NCBI GenBank assembly: GCA_035326705.1
Contig: DAOLES010000003.1
Location: 124,001-188,000, forward strand
Reading direction: 5' to 3'
DNA from: Oligoflexia bacterium
GTDB taxonomy: Bacteria; Bdellovibrionota_G; JALEGL01
DNA length: 64,000 nucleotides
This document shows, in pieces, positions 9,748 to 19,614 of this stretch. How positions within the stretch are numbered: the first letter of the stretch is position 1; every line of letters begins with the position of its first letter. The notes under the pieces were generated by a model. It did no database searches. It was not told where the DNA came from and worked only from the letters and a program-made list of their open reading frames with translations. The translations under genes were made by a program, and so were the position numbers.

Positions 9748-11040
9748 ATGAAAGTTTTGGTTATTGGAAAAGGTGGAAGAGAACATGCTATATGTTGGGC
9801 AGTCAATGATGACCCAAAAGTTAATACTTTTTATGCTTATCCTGGAAGCTATGGCATTTTCAAATTAGATAAATCTCAAAAGGTGGATATTAAAAGTTCA
9901 GCATCATATGAAGATCTCGCATTATGGGCAAAAAAAAACAGTATAGACTTAACCATTGTAGGTCCTGAAGAACCTTTAAATAAAGGTATCGTTAATACAT
10001 TCAAGCAACATAATTTAAAAATTTTTGGCCCTAGCAAAGAAGCTGCCCAACTTGAGTCATCCAAATATTTTGCAAAAGAAATAATGCAAAAAGCTAATAT
10101 TCCTACTGGAGGCTTTCAAATAACAAAAAACTACCAAGAAGCTCAAAAACTTATTCAAAATAACCAGACTTATCCAAAAGTATTAAAATACGATGGTTTA
10201 GCTGCTGGAAAAGGGGTAGTAATTTGCCAATCAAAACAAGAAGCAATAGATTTTTGCGATAAAGTCTTCAATCAACATATTTTTGGTGAAACTCCATGCC
10301 CTATTATTTTTGAAGAATTTCTTGATGGTCCAGAGCTATCTTTTTTTTCACTTTGTCATGAAAAAAATTTTTATTTTTTTGGGGATGCGCAAGACCATAA
10401 AAGATTGCTTAACAATGATCAAGGCCCAAATACAGGTGGGATGGGAGCATACACACCAACACTTCTTATGAATGAGGAGTTGAAAAACACAATAGAACAA
10501 ACCATTATCAAGCCCTTACTTACACAGTTGTATCAAGAAAACATTCCATATACTGGCTTCTTATATGTTGGTTTAATTCTAACCCAACATGGCCCTAAAG
10601 TTGTTGAATTCAATGTTCGTCTAGGCGATCCAGAAGCTCAATGTCTTCTTCACCGTCTTAAAACACCGTTTGCTCAGTTGTGTAATTCAGTATTAAGCAA
10701 TCAACCAGTATCAATAACATGGAATGAGAAGAAGTCATTTGTTTTAACCCTAGCTTCAAAAAATTACCCTTATCAATCTTCAAACCCAGAAATAATTTCA
10801 ATAATAAATCCTATATTAGAAAGCTGTAGGATTTATCACAGCGGTACAGAATTAAATGATTCAACATTAATGGCTACAGGTGGAAGAGTTTTATCTATAG
10901 CAAGTTTGGGTAAAAGCTATCAACAAGCAGCTCAAAATGCTTATAAATGTGTAAAAGAACATATAAACTTTAATGGCATGCAATTCAGAACAGATATTGG
11001 TAAACAGGCCATTGAAAAAGAATTTAGCACAGAACAATAG
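9748..11040 (+). CDS. purD: Phosphoribosylamine-glycine ligase (GARS)
   Basis: ATP-dependent joining of glycine to phosphoribosylamine, an early step of purine synthesis. The sequence starts with the expected MKVLVIGKGGREHAI, so I place the start at ATG 9748 rather than a TTG 18 codons upstream. ATP-grasp features follow: VGPEEPLNKGIV, KYDGLAAGKGVV, GPNTGGMGAYTPT and FNVRLGDPEAQ. The length of 430 is normal. It ends in TAG, directly before the convergent hemD. Confidence 0.95.
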   Translation: MKVLVIGKGGREHAICWAVNDDPKVNTFYAYPGSYGIFKLDKSQKVDIKSSASYEDLALWAKKNSIDLTIVGPEEPLNKGIVNTFKQHNLKIFGPSKEAAQLESSKYFAKEIMQKANIPTGGFQITKNYQEAQKLIQNNQTYPKVLKYDGLAAGKGVVICQSKQEAIDFCDKVFNQHIFGETPCPIIFEEFLDGPELSFFSLCHEKNFYFFGDAQDHKRLLNNDQGPNTGGMGAYTPTLLMNEELKNTIEQTIIKPLLTQLYQENIPYTGFLYVGLILTQHGPKVVEFNVRLGDPEAQCLLHRLKTPFAQLCNSVLSNQPVSITWNEKKSFVLTLASKNYPYQSSNPEIISIINPILESCRIYHSGTELNDSTLMATGGRVLSIASLGKSYQQAAQNAYKCVKEHINFNGMQFRTDIGKQAIEKEFSTEQ

Positions 11041-11052
11041 TTGATTGCTAAA

Positions 11053-11811
11053 TCAATATATCAAAAGCTTTTCAATTAAAAACTGAGTAATTAAATCAAC
11101 GTAACTTTTACAGCCAGAGTCATTGAAACAATCAATCTTATAAGTTTCACATACATCTTTTGTAGACTGACCAAAAGCAATATAATTGATTTTTTTTTCA
11201 TAACTGCTTAAAATTTTATCTTGATATGCATGGACAGCTGAGGGTGATGCAAAAAAGATAACTTTGTTATTATCATTATTCTCATTTAAATAATTTAATA
11301 ACTCTATTGATGATAAATCATCAATATCTGTCTCATAAACCACTTTACAATGTCCTGTAAATTTTCCGGATTTTAAAAAGCGGCTTATTTTTTCCTCTGC
11401 TTTATTTGAATGCAAATAAAGAATTGAGTCTTTATCTGTTGCAATTTTTGACAAAACGTCAATAACACCATTTTGACCTTGCAGTTGTTTAGAAAAAAAT
11501 ACTTCAGCATTAATTTCTTTTTTCAAAAAACTAGCAACTTTTTCACCAGAAACAATGATTTTTTTTTGTGACACAATGTCAATAAGATCCTTATATTGCT
11601 TTATGATCTCTATTGTTTTTTTACTTGTTATACAAACAATTGAACTGGAACTAGCTGCATCATAATATTTTTTTAAGTTTTTATTATTAATGACTTTAGA
11701 AAACTTAAGAAGATTAAATTGTTTTATTTCAACATCAGGGTATGATTTTAAAATTTTATCAATAGACTGTTCATCTACAGCACCAGTAAAAATAATCTCA
11801 ATTTTATTCAT
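11053..11811 (-). CDS. hemD: Uroporphyrinogen-III synthase
   Basis: Cyclises hydroxymethylbilane to uroporphyrinogen III. HemD sequences diverge strongly, so the call rests on size (252), the two-lobe pattern with KVIFFASPSAVHAY and YIAFGQSTKDVCE, and position directly after hemC (8-base overlap). It is the last gene of the hem operon and convergent with purD. The gene is strikingly AT-rich, like hemC and hemA. Confidence 0.85.
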   Translation of the reverse strand: MNKIEIIFTGAVDEQSIDKILKSYPDVEIKQFNLLKFSKVINNKNLKKYYDAASSSSIVCITSKKTIEIIKQYKDLIDIVSQKKIIVSGEKVASFLKKEINAEVFFSKQLQGQNGVIDVLSKIATDKDSILYLHSNKAEEKISRFLKSGKFTGHCKVVYETDIDDLSSIELLNYLNENNDNNKVIFFASPSAVHAYQDKILSSYEKKINYIAFGQSTKDVCETYKIDCFNDSGCKSYVDLITQFLIEKLLIY

Positions 11812-12742
11812 AAGATATTTTGAAGTTTTTCATTGAATTACAAATTGATTGCGCATTATTTTTTTCCATCATGGTTCTAAATCTATCTTCTAAAATATCT
11901 AAACTTTCACCATGATGATACATAGAAAACCTAACTTCAGTATTATCAACCGCATTGCCTAAATAAACATTGAAGCACAATTTTTCATTAACTGATTGTA
12001 TTTCAAGACCAAAGGGCAGAGAACAACCTCCTTCATAGCTAGATATGATCTTTTTTAAACATAAGATAACATCAAAGTAATCTATTATTTTATTTTTATT
12101 TAGATACTCAAAAATGTTTTTTTCATCTCTGGTAACTACTGCAATCAAACCTTGTCCCAGTGGAGGTGTAAAAATTTTTTTATCTAGATCAGAAGCAATC
12201 ATGTTTTTTTTATTAAGCCTAATCAAACCAGCTTTTGCCAAAAGAATTGCATCATAATCACCCTTTTGCATCTTCATAATTCTAGTATCAACATTACCTC
12301 TTATTGGTTTAATAACAAGATGTGGATAATGTTTTTTTAAAATACTAAATCTACGCACACTTGATGTTCCAATCACAGCCCCAGCAGGAAGATCATTTAT
12401 TTTTTTATACTTATTTGAAACAAAACAATCATGGGCATCAACTTGATTACATAACATTTGTAATTTTAATCCCTTAGGGATTTCTCCAGTTAAATCTTTA
12501 AAGCTATGAATTGCTATATCACATTCATGATTTAAAAGTGCTTCATCAAGCTCTTTACTAAAAATCGCTTGTCTACCAAACTCTGAAAATGTCTTATTCT
12601 GCTCTATATCACCTGAGGTTATAATTTTTTTAAGAACATAATTAAAACCTTGATTAAAAATAATTTCACAAGTTTGTTTAGTTTGAGTCATAGCTAAAAG
12701 ACTAGCCCTTGTTCCAACAATTATATTTTTTTCTTTAGTCAT
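11804..12742 (-). CDS. hemC: Hydroxymethylbilane synthase (porphobilinogen deaminase)
   Basis: Polymerises four porphobilinogens into hydroxymethylbilane in haem synthesis. Motifs: VGTRASLLAMTQT at the N-terminus, AIHSFKDLTGEIP, GTSSVRRFSIL, IRGNVDTRI and the dipyrromethane attachment site SYEGGCSLPFG with Cys240. The length of 312 is normal. It overlaps hemA and hemD by 8 bases each, which indicates translational coupling within the operon. Confidence 0.96.
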   Translation of the reverse strand: MTKEKNIIVGTRASLLAMTQTKQTCEIIFNQGFNYVLKKIITSGDIEQNKTFSEFGRQAIFSKELDEALLNHECDIAIHSFKDLTGEIPKGLKLQMLCNQVDAHDCFVSNKYKKINDLPAGAVIGTSSVRRFSILKKHYPHLVIKPIRGNVDTRIMKMQKGDYDAILLAKAGLIRLNKKNMIASDLDKKIFTPPLGQGLIAVVTRDEKNIFEYLNKNKIIDYFDVILCLKKIISSYEGGCSLPFGLEIQSVNEKLCFNVYLGNAVDNTEVRFSMYHHGESLDILEDRFRTMMEKNNAQSICNSMKNFKISYE

Positions 12743-14000
12743 TATTAATATTAAATATTTTCCTTAGTTCTAATATCTTTTCTTTACTGGGTTTTGATTT
12801 AACATATTTGATAGGGTTGGCTAATACTTTTTTTTGTACTGCTTCAAATGTTTTTTCAATTTTTTCTAAATCTTCCATTTCAATAGATTTCAATGATTTC
12901 AGCATTTTTTTGATTTCATAAGAAAAAATATCTTCATATTTTTTTCTTAACTCAACAATACTTTCTTTATTGGCTTCTTGCTCTTGCATATCAATAAATT
13001 TATTAACTTCTTCACTTATAATCAAATCTGCTTTTAATGCCTCATCGTATCTTATTTTTTTATTGTTGACCGATATTTTTTCAAGATCATCAACATTATA
13101 AAGATATACTTCACCAAAATCTTCAACATTTGGGTTAACATTTCTCGGCACAGAAATATCAATGATAAAAACAGGTTTGTTTTTTCTCTTTGTCATCACT
13201 TCTTTCATATCATTATATTCAACAATAAAGCTATCTGCGGCAGTTGAAGCTATAATAATATCAAATTTGTGCATCATTTTTTTATATTGATCAAATGCAA
13301 TTGTAGATGCGTCATATTGAGATGATAAAGAAATTGCTTTTTCCAATGACCTATTTGCAATACTAATGTTTTTAATCTCTTTTACTTGTAAATGCTTCAA
13401 ACAAAGTTCAGCCATTTCACCTGCTCCTAAAAGCAAAACTTTGCATTGCTTTAAGTCTTCAAAAACTTTTTTTATCAGTTCAACAGCAACATAACTAATG
13501 GATACGGCATGTTTCCCAATATTCGTATCTGATTTTATTTTTTTTGATACTGACAATGCTTTATGAATAAACTTATGCATCTGACCAGAAACCAAGTTAT
13601 GTTCATGTGCTTGTTGATATGATTTTTTTAACTGGGCTGTAATTTGAGGTTCGCCAATGACCAGTGAATCTAAACTACTTGCAACTTTAAATACATGTTT
13701 AATAACTTCTTCTTCTTTTTTAAAGTAAAATACTTTATCACTCTCAATTTTATTTTTATCAACATTAAAAAATTTAATTAACTCCTCAAGAATGCTTTCT
13801 TTACTCTCTTCTTTCTCATAGCAAATCTCAACTCTATTGCATGTACTTAAAGAAAATGCTCCTTTAATATTTTTTTGCTTAATTTGCTGTTCAATAAACT
13901 GTTTTAATTTTTCTTCTGAAGAAAAAGCTTCCCTAAAAGCAAGATCTGCTGTTTTAAAACTCAAACCCACTAAACGTAATTTTTTATAAAATAAACTCAT
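12735..14000 (-). CDS. hemA: Glutamyl-tRNA reductase
   Basis: Reduces Glu-tRNA to glutamate-1-semialdehyde, the entry step of the C5 haem pathway. The catalytic cysteine is Cys54 in the motif LSTCNRVEI. Further motifs are SLVIGEPQITAQ, the nucleotide-binding KVLLLGAGEMAELC and IDISVPRNVNP. The length of 421 is typical. It overlaps the HemX-like gene by 4 bases and hemC by 8. Use of this route implies a C5-pathway organism rather than ALA synthase. The region is more AT-rich than most of the window. Confidence 0.96.
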   Translation of the reverse strand: MSLFYKKLRLVGLSFKTADLAFREAFSSEEKLKQFIEQQIKQKNIKGAFSLSTCNRVEICYEKEESKESILEELIKFFNVDKNKIESDKVFYFKKEEEVIKHVFKVASSLDSLVIGEPQITAQLKKSYQQAHEHNLVSGQMHKFIHKALSVSKKIKSDTNIGKHAVSISYVAVELIKKVFEDLKQCKVLLLGAGEMAELCLKHLQVKEIKNISIANRSLEKAISLSSQYDASTIAFDQYKKMMHKFDIIIASTAADSFIVEYNDMKEVMTKRKNKPVFIIDISVPRNVNPNVEDFGEVYLYNVDDLEKISVNNKKIRYDEALKADLIISEEVNKFIDMQEQEANKESIVELRKKYEDIFSYEIKKMLKSLKSIEMEDLEKIEKTFEAVQKKVLANPIKYVKSKPSKEKILELRKIFNINND

Positions 14001-14800
14001 TTGACAAAAGATAATAATAAAAGCCCAACCAAAACCACTTCACAAACAAAAAGTCCCTGTACAAATACTTTTCCTCTCCATCCTTTTTTGAGTCTACCCC
14101 AAACTAAAACAGCAAACATCATCCACATTATAGAAGAAGCGATAAATTTTGGATTACTTAGCCACGCATCGTCCCAAAGGCTGTGGGCTAAAACTATTCC
14201 AGTCATTAAGCTTATATTAATCACTGCAAAAACTACAAATAATAGTTTTGACATCATTCCATCTATTTTTGACAAGGATAACGTTATTAAATCTAACTGA
14301 TTTAAATCTCCATGACGTTTTATTAAATTTTGATTGCGTATATAGTTCATACCCAAAAGCAATGACACACTTAAAAATATTATTCCCGTGCAATTGGAAG
14401 ACATATGGATTAACCAAATTATTTCTTGAATATAGCCCTCATGTAAAAGTCTTTCTTGCTTGGCACCTAACATAGTTATCATTGCCAGAATAGAAAGAAA
14501 AAAACTTAGTCCAAAACAAAGCTTTCCAATCAAAAACCGCAGCCTTAATGATAAAAAGATAAAAAGTACTGAAAACAAACCTGCACATAAAAAAATATAT
14601 TCATGGGCAAATTTAAAAACTTTATACCCAAACAGTATGCTTAAGAAAGCATAACTATAAAAACCAATGATTTGTATAATAACCAAGCTTTTTATGTCTA
14701 TTTTCTTGCCTTGTTTATTAATTGTTTTAAATAAGTAAAAGCCACATAAAACAATAGAACTTATAATTGCTGACAACAATATGATTTGATGATTGTTCAT
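13997..14800 (-). CDS. HemX/CcsA-like cytochrome c assembly family membrane protein
   Basis: Integral membrane protein with about eight hydrophobic helices. The segment SLWDDAWLSNPKFIAS followed by GWRGK resembles the C-terminal signature of the CcsA/HemX family (cytochrome c assembly and haem handling). It lies directly upstream of hemA, the usual place for hemX. In related bacteria HemX modulates HemA level or haem export; whether that holds here is inference. It overlaps hemA by 4 bases and the upstream DnaJ/TPR gene by 1 base. Confidence 0.85.
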   Translation of the reverse strand: MNNHQIILLSAIISSIVLCGFYLFKTINKQGKKIDIKSLVIIQIIGFYSYAFLSILFGYKVFKFAHEYIFLCAGLFSVLFIFLSLRLRFLIGKLCFGLSFFLSILAMITMLGAKQERLLHEGYIQEIIWLIHMSSNCTGIIFLSVSLLLGMNYIRNQNLIKRHGDLNQLDLITLSLSKIDGMMSKLLFVVFAVINISLMTGIVLAHSLWDDAWLSNPKFIASSIMWMMFAVLVWGRLKKGWRGKVFVQGLFVCEVVLVGLLLLSFVK

Positions 14801-16179
14801 TATACTCTTTTATTCACTAAACTTAGTTCTACCTTTGCATTCATAAAGTATGGATCTCTATTCACAACTTGCTCAAAATAGATTTTTGCTTGTTTATAAT
14901 TTCCCAAGCTTTTTTCAACACTTCCTAAATAAAACAAAGCCTCCAGCATAGGCATATCTTTTAAAATCTCTTTTTTCAAATTTTCTCTAGCTTGCTCTAT
15001 CATAGATCTTGAATAATTTTCTTCCCCCAACTTATATTGACTCCAAGCAGCATATACACGGTATTTTTCATTGGGCAAAATACTGTCACTTTCTTTAAAC
15101 ATTTCGTGTGCCTTGTTAAAATTCTTACTCTTCATATAAGCTAACCCTTCTAAAAACAGTGTTTCTGCTTGCACTTGTTTTTGTGCTTCCTCAGAGTTTT
15201 TGTTGGTTTTTCTTATGTTTGACAGTTCTTTAATATACTCTTTTCTTAGCTCAGAAGTACTAATTTTTTTATAGGCCAATGTAATTTTTGAGAATATATT
15301 TTCTATATTTTTCTTTTCATTTTCTGGTAAATGGCCATTTTTATCCGGATGATAAACAGCAACCATTTCCATATATTTTTTCTTGATTAGTGCCCCATTG
15401 GCAGTTTCATCTAAACCCAAAACCTCAAATGCATTTTTGCCCAATAACTCCTTTTCATTAAATATAATGTCTTGTTGTTGATGTTTTTCTGTGATGATTC
15501 CAAGTTCAATAATATTTTGTTCTTTTAAAAACAATAGGTCTTTTATAAGTTCCGAATTTGGTTTTTCAGCAATATAAGTATTGTTTACATCATCATAGGT
15601 CACTTGTTGCTGCCTTAGATTCTTTAGATATAAATCAAAAACATTTTGATTTTTTACATTAATGTTAATGCGTTTGCACTGTTCAAGAGCATATGTTGGT
15701 TTAAAGTCCTGTTTAAGTGCTTCAAAAACAGTATAAAAAGGACTAATGTGTATGGCATGCTCAGGGATGGATTTTATTTGTGGCATTTTAAGCAATATAG
15801 TTTGTTTAGAATGGTAATGTTCAACAAAAATTTTAGAGCAATCATTATTCAACAATGTTTGGTAAGAAGCTTTTTCAATAAACTTTTTATTATATAAATA
15901 AGCCCACTGATCAAACGGGGCTAATTTTTCCAATGAACTTTTGATTGATAGAAGTATCTTTGGGTCTATGTTTTTTATAATTTGATCTAAAAGATGTTCT
16001 CTTGGCACATTGCTTTTATGAGCAACAATTTTCCCTTGTCTTAAAACCAATACAGATTTTTTTTCATCTGAAACCAGAACAATATTACTACTTACAACTC
16101 GTTTTTCAATAAATGCAAAAAACTCTAAAAAATCATTTTTTTTTAAAACTTTTGCATTATGACCTGTTTTATTGCCCAT
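14800..16179 (-). CDS. J-domain protein with C-terminal TPR repeats
   Basis: The 459-residue protein has an uncharacterised N-terminal region (about 1-245), a J domain (about 249-318) with an intact HPD at 277-279, and TPR-like repeats (about 340-459). J domains stimulate Hsp70 (DnaK) ATPase; the TPRs likely bind a client. Its position as first gene of the haem operon, 1-base overlap with the hemX-like gene, suggests a linked role, but the sequence does not say which. The N-terminal part looks like a mixed alpha/beta fold that I could not assign. Confidence 0.85.
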   Translation of the reverse strand: MGNKTGHNAKVLKKNDFLEFFAFIEKRVVSSNIVLVSDEKKSVLVLRQGKIVAHKSNVPREHLLDQIIKNIDPKILLSIKSSLEKLAPFDQWAYLYNKKFIEKASYQTLLNNDCSKIFVEHYHSKQTILLKMPQIKSIPEHAIHISPFYTVFEALKQDFKPTYALEQCKRININVKNQNVFDLYLKNLRQQQVTYDDVNNTYIAEKPNSELIKDLLFLKEQNIIELGIITEKHQQQDIIFNEKELLGKNAFEVLGLDETANGALIKKKYMEMVAVYHPDKNGHLPENEKKNIENIFSKITLAYKKISTSELRKEYIKELSNIRKTNKNSEEAQKQVQAETLFLEGLAYMKSKNFNKAHEMFKESDSILPNEKYRVYAAWSQYKLGEENYSRSMIEQARENLKKEILKDMPMLEALFYLGSVEKSLGNYKQAKIYFEQVVNRDPYFMNAKVELSLVNKRV

Positions 16180-16223
16180 TTATCTTCCAGTATAATATAT
16201 TTTTAGCCAATCTTTAAGCCAAG

Positions 16224-16252
16224 TTGACACTCTGATCATTTTAATTTATTCC
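16224..16252 (+). promoter_or_regulatory. Candidate promoter for trxA
   Basis: A perfect -35 TTGACA at 16224-16229 is followed after 17 bases by a poor -10 (TATTCC). The trxA ATG begins only 7 bases after this -10, so if it is used the transcript would be leaderless or nearly so. There is no Shine-Dalgarno sequence upstream of the ATG, which fits. Confidence 0.35.
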
Positions 16253-16258
16253 ATACGG

Positions 16259-16594
16259 ATGGCACACGCAGATATCATTAACATCACAGATGAAAGTTTT
16301 GAAAAGGCCGTTCTTAAGGCTACTACCCCAACCTTAGTAGATTTTTGGGCAGAATGGTGTGGCCCATGCTTAGCAATAGCACCTATATTGGATGAATTGG
16401 CAGAAGAATACAAGGGTAAAGTTCGTATTTGTAAGCTTAATACCAGCGATAACCAGTCTGTGCCTGTACAGTATGGCATACGCAGCATTCCAACCATGAT
16501 TTTGTTCAAAAATGGTGAAATTGTAGAACAAGTTGTTGGTGCATTGAACGTCAAAGAAAAGCTTTCTGCTGCTTTTGATAAAGCTTTAACTTAA
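16259..16594 (+). CDS. trxA: Thioredoxin
   Basis: Small cytosolic disulfide reductase. The 111 residues carry the active site WCGPC (Cys34 and Cys37) in the usual context VDFWAEWCGPCLAIAP, plus the cis-proline loop IRSIPTMILFKNG. It uses Leu rather than Lys or Arg after the second cysteine. It is monocistronic, divergent from the DnaJ/TPR-hem operon and convergent with rodA. Thioredoxin reductase is encoded at about 48 kb. Confidence 0.97.
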   Translation: MAHADIINITDESFEKAVLKATTPTLVDFWAEWCGPCLAIAPILDELAEEYKGKVRICKLNTSDNQSVPVQYGIRSIPTMILFKNGEIVEQVVGALNVKEKLSAAFDKALT

Positions 16595-16611
16595 TCTTTC
16601 TTTTGTAAAGT

Positions 16612-16645
16612 AAAAAAGCTCTATTTTGTTAATAGGGCTTTTTTA
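16612..16645. terminator. Bidirectional intrinsic terminator between trxA and rodA
   Basis: An A-run, a stem AAGCTCTATT / AATAGGGCTT with one mismatch and loop TTGTT, then a T-run. Being symmetric it can end transcription of the convergent trxA (+) and rodA (-) units. Confidence 0.85.
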
Positions 16646-16670
16646 TTTAGACATTATCATTTTAAACTTG

Positions 16671-17768
16671 TTAAAATAAATAACGTCTTAAACTCACATT
16701 CATTAAAATCCCAACACCCACAAAAGTTGTTAGCAGTGAGCTTCCTCCGTAGCTTAAAATAGGCAGCGTCATCCCCACCACGGGGAGCATACCTATTTCC
16801 ATGCCCAAATTGATAATAGTTTGGGTTAAAAGTAAACAAGTTGTACCTAGAGCCAAAAACAAACCAAAACTATCCCTGGCATGCAAGGCAATGGAGAATC
16901 CTAAAACTCCAAGCGCAGTATACAAAGCAATGAGGAAAAAAGACCCCATAAAGCCAAATTCTTCCGCAAAGTTGGAGAATACAAAATCTGTATGCTGCTT
17001 TGGAAGAAACTGTAATTTACTTTGTGTTCCTTTTAAATAACCTTTGCCAAAAAATTGCCCTGAACCAATGGCTATTTTAGATTGAATCACTTGATACCCC
17101 TTGCTTAAGGGGTACTTTTCTGGGTTAAGAAAAGAAACAACTCTATCTTTCTGATAGGGGTGTAACATATACTTCCAAACAAGGGGGACCGATGCAAGCA
17201 TCAATACAACTGTTGTGATGACAATTTTCTTTTCAACCCCAACAAACAGGGTCATTATCACTCCAGATCCGGCAAGGATTAAAGCAGTTCCTAAGTCCGG
17301 CTGTTTTAAAACTAATAAGAATGGTAACAACATTAATAAAATAGGTTTAATTAATTGCACAATTCCCATGGCACCAAAGTCACGTTTTTCCGAATAATAT
17401 TTTGCCATAGTTAATACCACACTTATTTTTGCTAACTCGGACGGTTGAAAAGCAACACCAGCAATTCTGATCCAGCGTTGAGCCCCCTGAGACGTCTTAC
17501 CAAAAAATAAAACATACAATAGAATTAATAAAGTCAGGCCATATATAGGGTAAACATATCGACTCCATAAACGATAATCAAAAAGAGCTATCCCAGCAGC
17601 AACCATGACTGATAATAAAGACCATATCATCTGACTTTTAAAATATTTTGCCGTACTTAAACCTAAGGTTGCACTGTAGAGATTAAATAATGAAATAATC
17701 AATAAAGCCATTACCAATAAAAACAATCCCCAATCAAATCGACCGGTTTTTCCCAAGTATTTACTCAT
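16671..17768 (-). CDS. rodA: Rod-shape SEDS glycosyltransferase RodA
   Basis: Polymerises peptidoglycan glycan strands during cell elongation with PBP2. The 365-residue polytopic protein shows SEDS motifs: GAQRWIRIAGVAFQPSELAK, LKQPDLGTALI, GYQVIQSKIAIGSG, PKQHTDFVF, EFGFMGS and MTLPILSYGGSS. It is the last gene of the mre operon, overlapping mrdA by 8 bases. Confidence 0.97.
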   Translation of the reverse strand: MSKYLGKTGRFDWGLFLLVMALLIISLFNLYSATLGLSTAKYFKSQMIWSLLSVMVAAGIALFDYRLWSRYVYPIYGLTLLILLYVLFFGKTSQGAQRWIRIAGVAFQPSELAKISVVLTMAKYYSEKRDFGAMGIVQLIKPILLMLLPFLLVLKQPDLGTALILAGSGVIMTLFVGVEKKIVITTVVLMLASVPLVWKYMLHPYQKDRVVSFLNPEKYPLSKGYQVIQSKIAIGSGQFFGKGYLKGTQSKLQFLPKQHTDFVFSNFAEEFGFMGSFFLIALYTALGVLGFSIALHARDSFGLFLALGTTCLLLTQTIINLGMEIGMLPVVGMTLPILSYGGSSLLTTFVGVGILMNVSLRRYLF

Positions 17769-19614
17769 CTATATAATACTCCTTGTATGCATCCATAACT
17801 TTCTTAATGATCGGGGCAGCAACAGCACCGCCGTGCCCTCCATGCTCAACAATAATTGCAGCGGCAACCTTTGGGTCTTGAGCCGGAGCATAAGCAACAT
17901 ACCATGCATGATCTTCAAGCTGTTTTTTAGCTCTAAATGATACCACTTGTGCTGTCCCGGTTTTACCCGCAATTTCTATTTTATTACTTCTTCCTCCCCA
18001 ATAGGCTGTACCACCGGGTGTGTTAACAACATCATACATCCCTTGTAGAATAATCTCTTGAATCTCATTAGGAAGGTCAACCTTCTTTCTGTTTACCTTT
18101 TGGTTTATCTCCATGTACTCTAAACTGGGTGTTACCAAGTACCCTTTAGCCAAACCTCCAACCATCCTTGCCATTTGCAATACAGATGTTTGCAAATAGC
18201 CTTGCCCTATTGCTACTGAAAGGGTTTCGCCAGCTACCCATGGCTGCTCATATACTTTTCGTTTCCATTTAGAATCAGGAACCAAACCTTTTGCTTCTGG
18301 TTGATATTGAATACCCGTGACCTGACCAAGGTCATATTTTCTGGCATATTCAGCAATCTTATCTATTCCTAAACGACGACCAACTTCATAAAAATACACA
18401 TCACAAGAATGCTTTATTGCATTTTTTGCATTCATCCAACCGTGCCCCCCTCTATTCCAACAACGTTTAACTTCTCTTCCTAAACGATAATAACCGGGAC
18501 AAAATATCTTATCTTCTGGCCCAATAACTTTTTCTTCCAAAGCAGCATGGGCTGTGATCATTTTAAATGTTGATCCAGGGGGATATACGCCTTTAACCGC
18601 TCTATTGTACATTGGATTTAAGTTGTTTTTATTGATCTCTTGCCAATATTGCGTTGATACACCTCGGGCAAACTCTTGTGGTTTAAAGTTTGGATAACTG
18701 AGCATGGCCAAAATCTCACCCGTCTCAATATTGAGTAAAACGGCTGCACCAGATTCATGCTTTAAAAAAGCATCTTCAAAAACTTTTTGCAAACGACTAT
18801 CTATACTCAACTTTACATCTTGCCCAGAAATTGGCTTTTGCTCTTGAAAGGAGGGTAACAAATCGTATGCTTTTTCATCACTTAACTCTCTGCCACGAGC
18901 ATCTTCAACAACAGGTAATGTCCCGTGTTTACCTCTTAAAACATTTTCATGTTTTTTTTCAATACCATAAACACCCCAATAATCACCCAAACCATATTGA
19001 CGATTGTCCGCAGTACCCTCATCCTCTTTCATTCTATTGAGTTCTTTTTTTCCTATTTCACCTAAATAACCTAGAATGTGACTGGCCAGAACTCCATATG
19101 GATAAACCCTTGTTGGCTCATAATCAATATTAACTCCATGCAGATCATATTGATGGGTCAAAATTTTGCTCATTTGATCGAATGTAATATCACGTTCAAG
19201 TGTGATTTTTGACTGATTACTATTGCGCTCTATTTTATTTCTTACTGTTTCTTTTTTTTCTGTAGACCAATCAAAAACATCTCCTAAAAAAACAAGTATT
19301 CGCTCCTTGTCAGCGTTTGATAGTTTTTGTGCATTAATCATCAAATCAAATGATGGGCTACTTTTTGCTAAAATGACTCCATTTCGATCTACTATTTTAC
19401 CTCTTACAGCGGGGATTTTTTTTAACTCTATTCTATTGGCTTCAGAAAAGACTCGCCATCGCTTGCCATTAAAAATTTGTAAATGCCAAACACGTGCTAA
19501 AATCAAAAAAAATAAAACTAAAAATACCGCAATACAAATATAAATACGTATTTCAAAAAACTCTTTGCGATTGTCCTCAGAAAGTTGCAATGAGACCTTC
19601 TCTCTGTTGGGCAA
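17761..19614 (-). CDS. mrdA: Penicillin-binding protein 2 (elongation transpeptidase)
   Basis: Cross-links peptidoglycan in the elongasome together with RodA. Seen: one N-terminal membrane helix (about 23-41), a PBP dimerisation region (PAVRGKIVDRNG at about 68-79) and the transpeptidase domain with STFK (348-351, catalytic Ser348), SCD (403-405) and KTG (551-553). The length of 617 is normal. Its start overlaps the mreD end by 38 bases; no internal alternative start fits better, so strong coupling to mreD is likely. Confidence 0.96.
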   Translation of the reverse strand: MPNREKVSLQLSEDNRKEFFEIRIYICIAVFLVLFFLILARVWHLQIFNGKRWRVFSEANRIELKKIPAVRGKIVDRNGVILAKSSPSFDLMINAQKLSNADKERILVFLGDVFDWSTEKKETVRNKIERNSNQSKITLERDITFDQMSKILTHQYDLHGVNIDYEPTRVYPYGVLASHILGYLGEIGKKELNRMKEDEGTADNRQYGLGDYWGVYGIEKKHENVLRGKHGTLPVVEDARGRELSDEKAYDLLPSFQEQKPISGQDVKLSIDSRLQKVFEDAFLKHESGAAVLLNIETGEILAMLSYPNFKPQEFARGVSTQYWQEINKNNLNPMYNRAVKGVYPPGSTFKMITAHAALEEKVIGPEDKIFCPGYYRLGREVKRCWNRGGHGWMNAKNAIKHSCDVYFYEVGRRLGIDKIAEYARKYDLGQVTGIQYQPEAKGLVPDSKWKRKVYEQPWVAGETLSVAIGQGYLQTSVLQMARMVGGLAKGYLVTPSLEYMEINQKVNRKKVDLPNEIQEIILQGMYDVVNTPGGTAYWGGRSNKIEIAGKTGTAQVVSFRAKKQLEDHAWYVAYAPAQDPKVAAAIIVEHGGHGGAVAAPIIKKVMDAYKEYYIDE

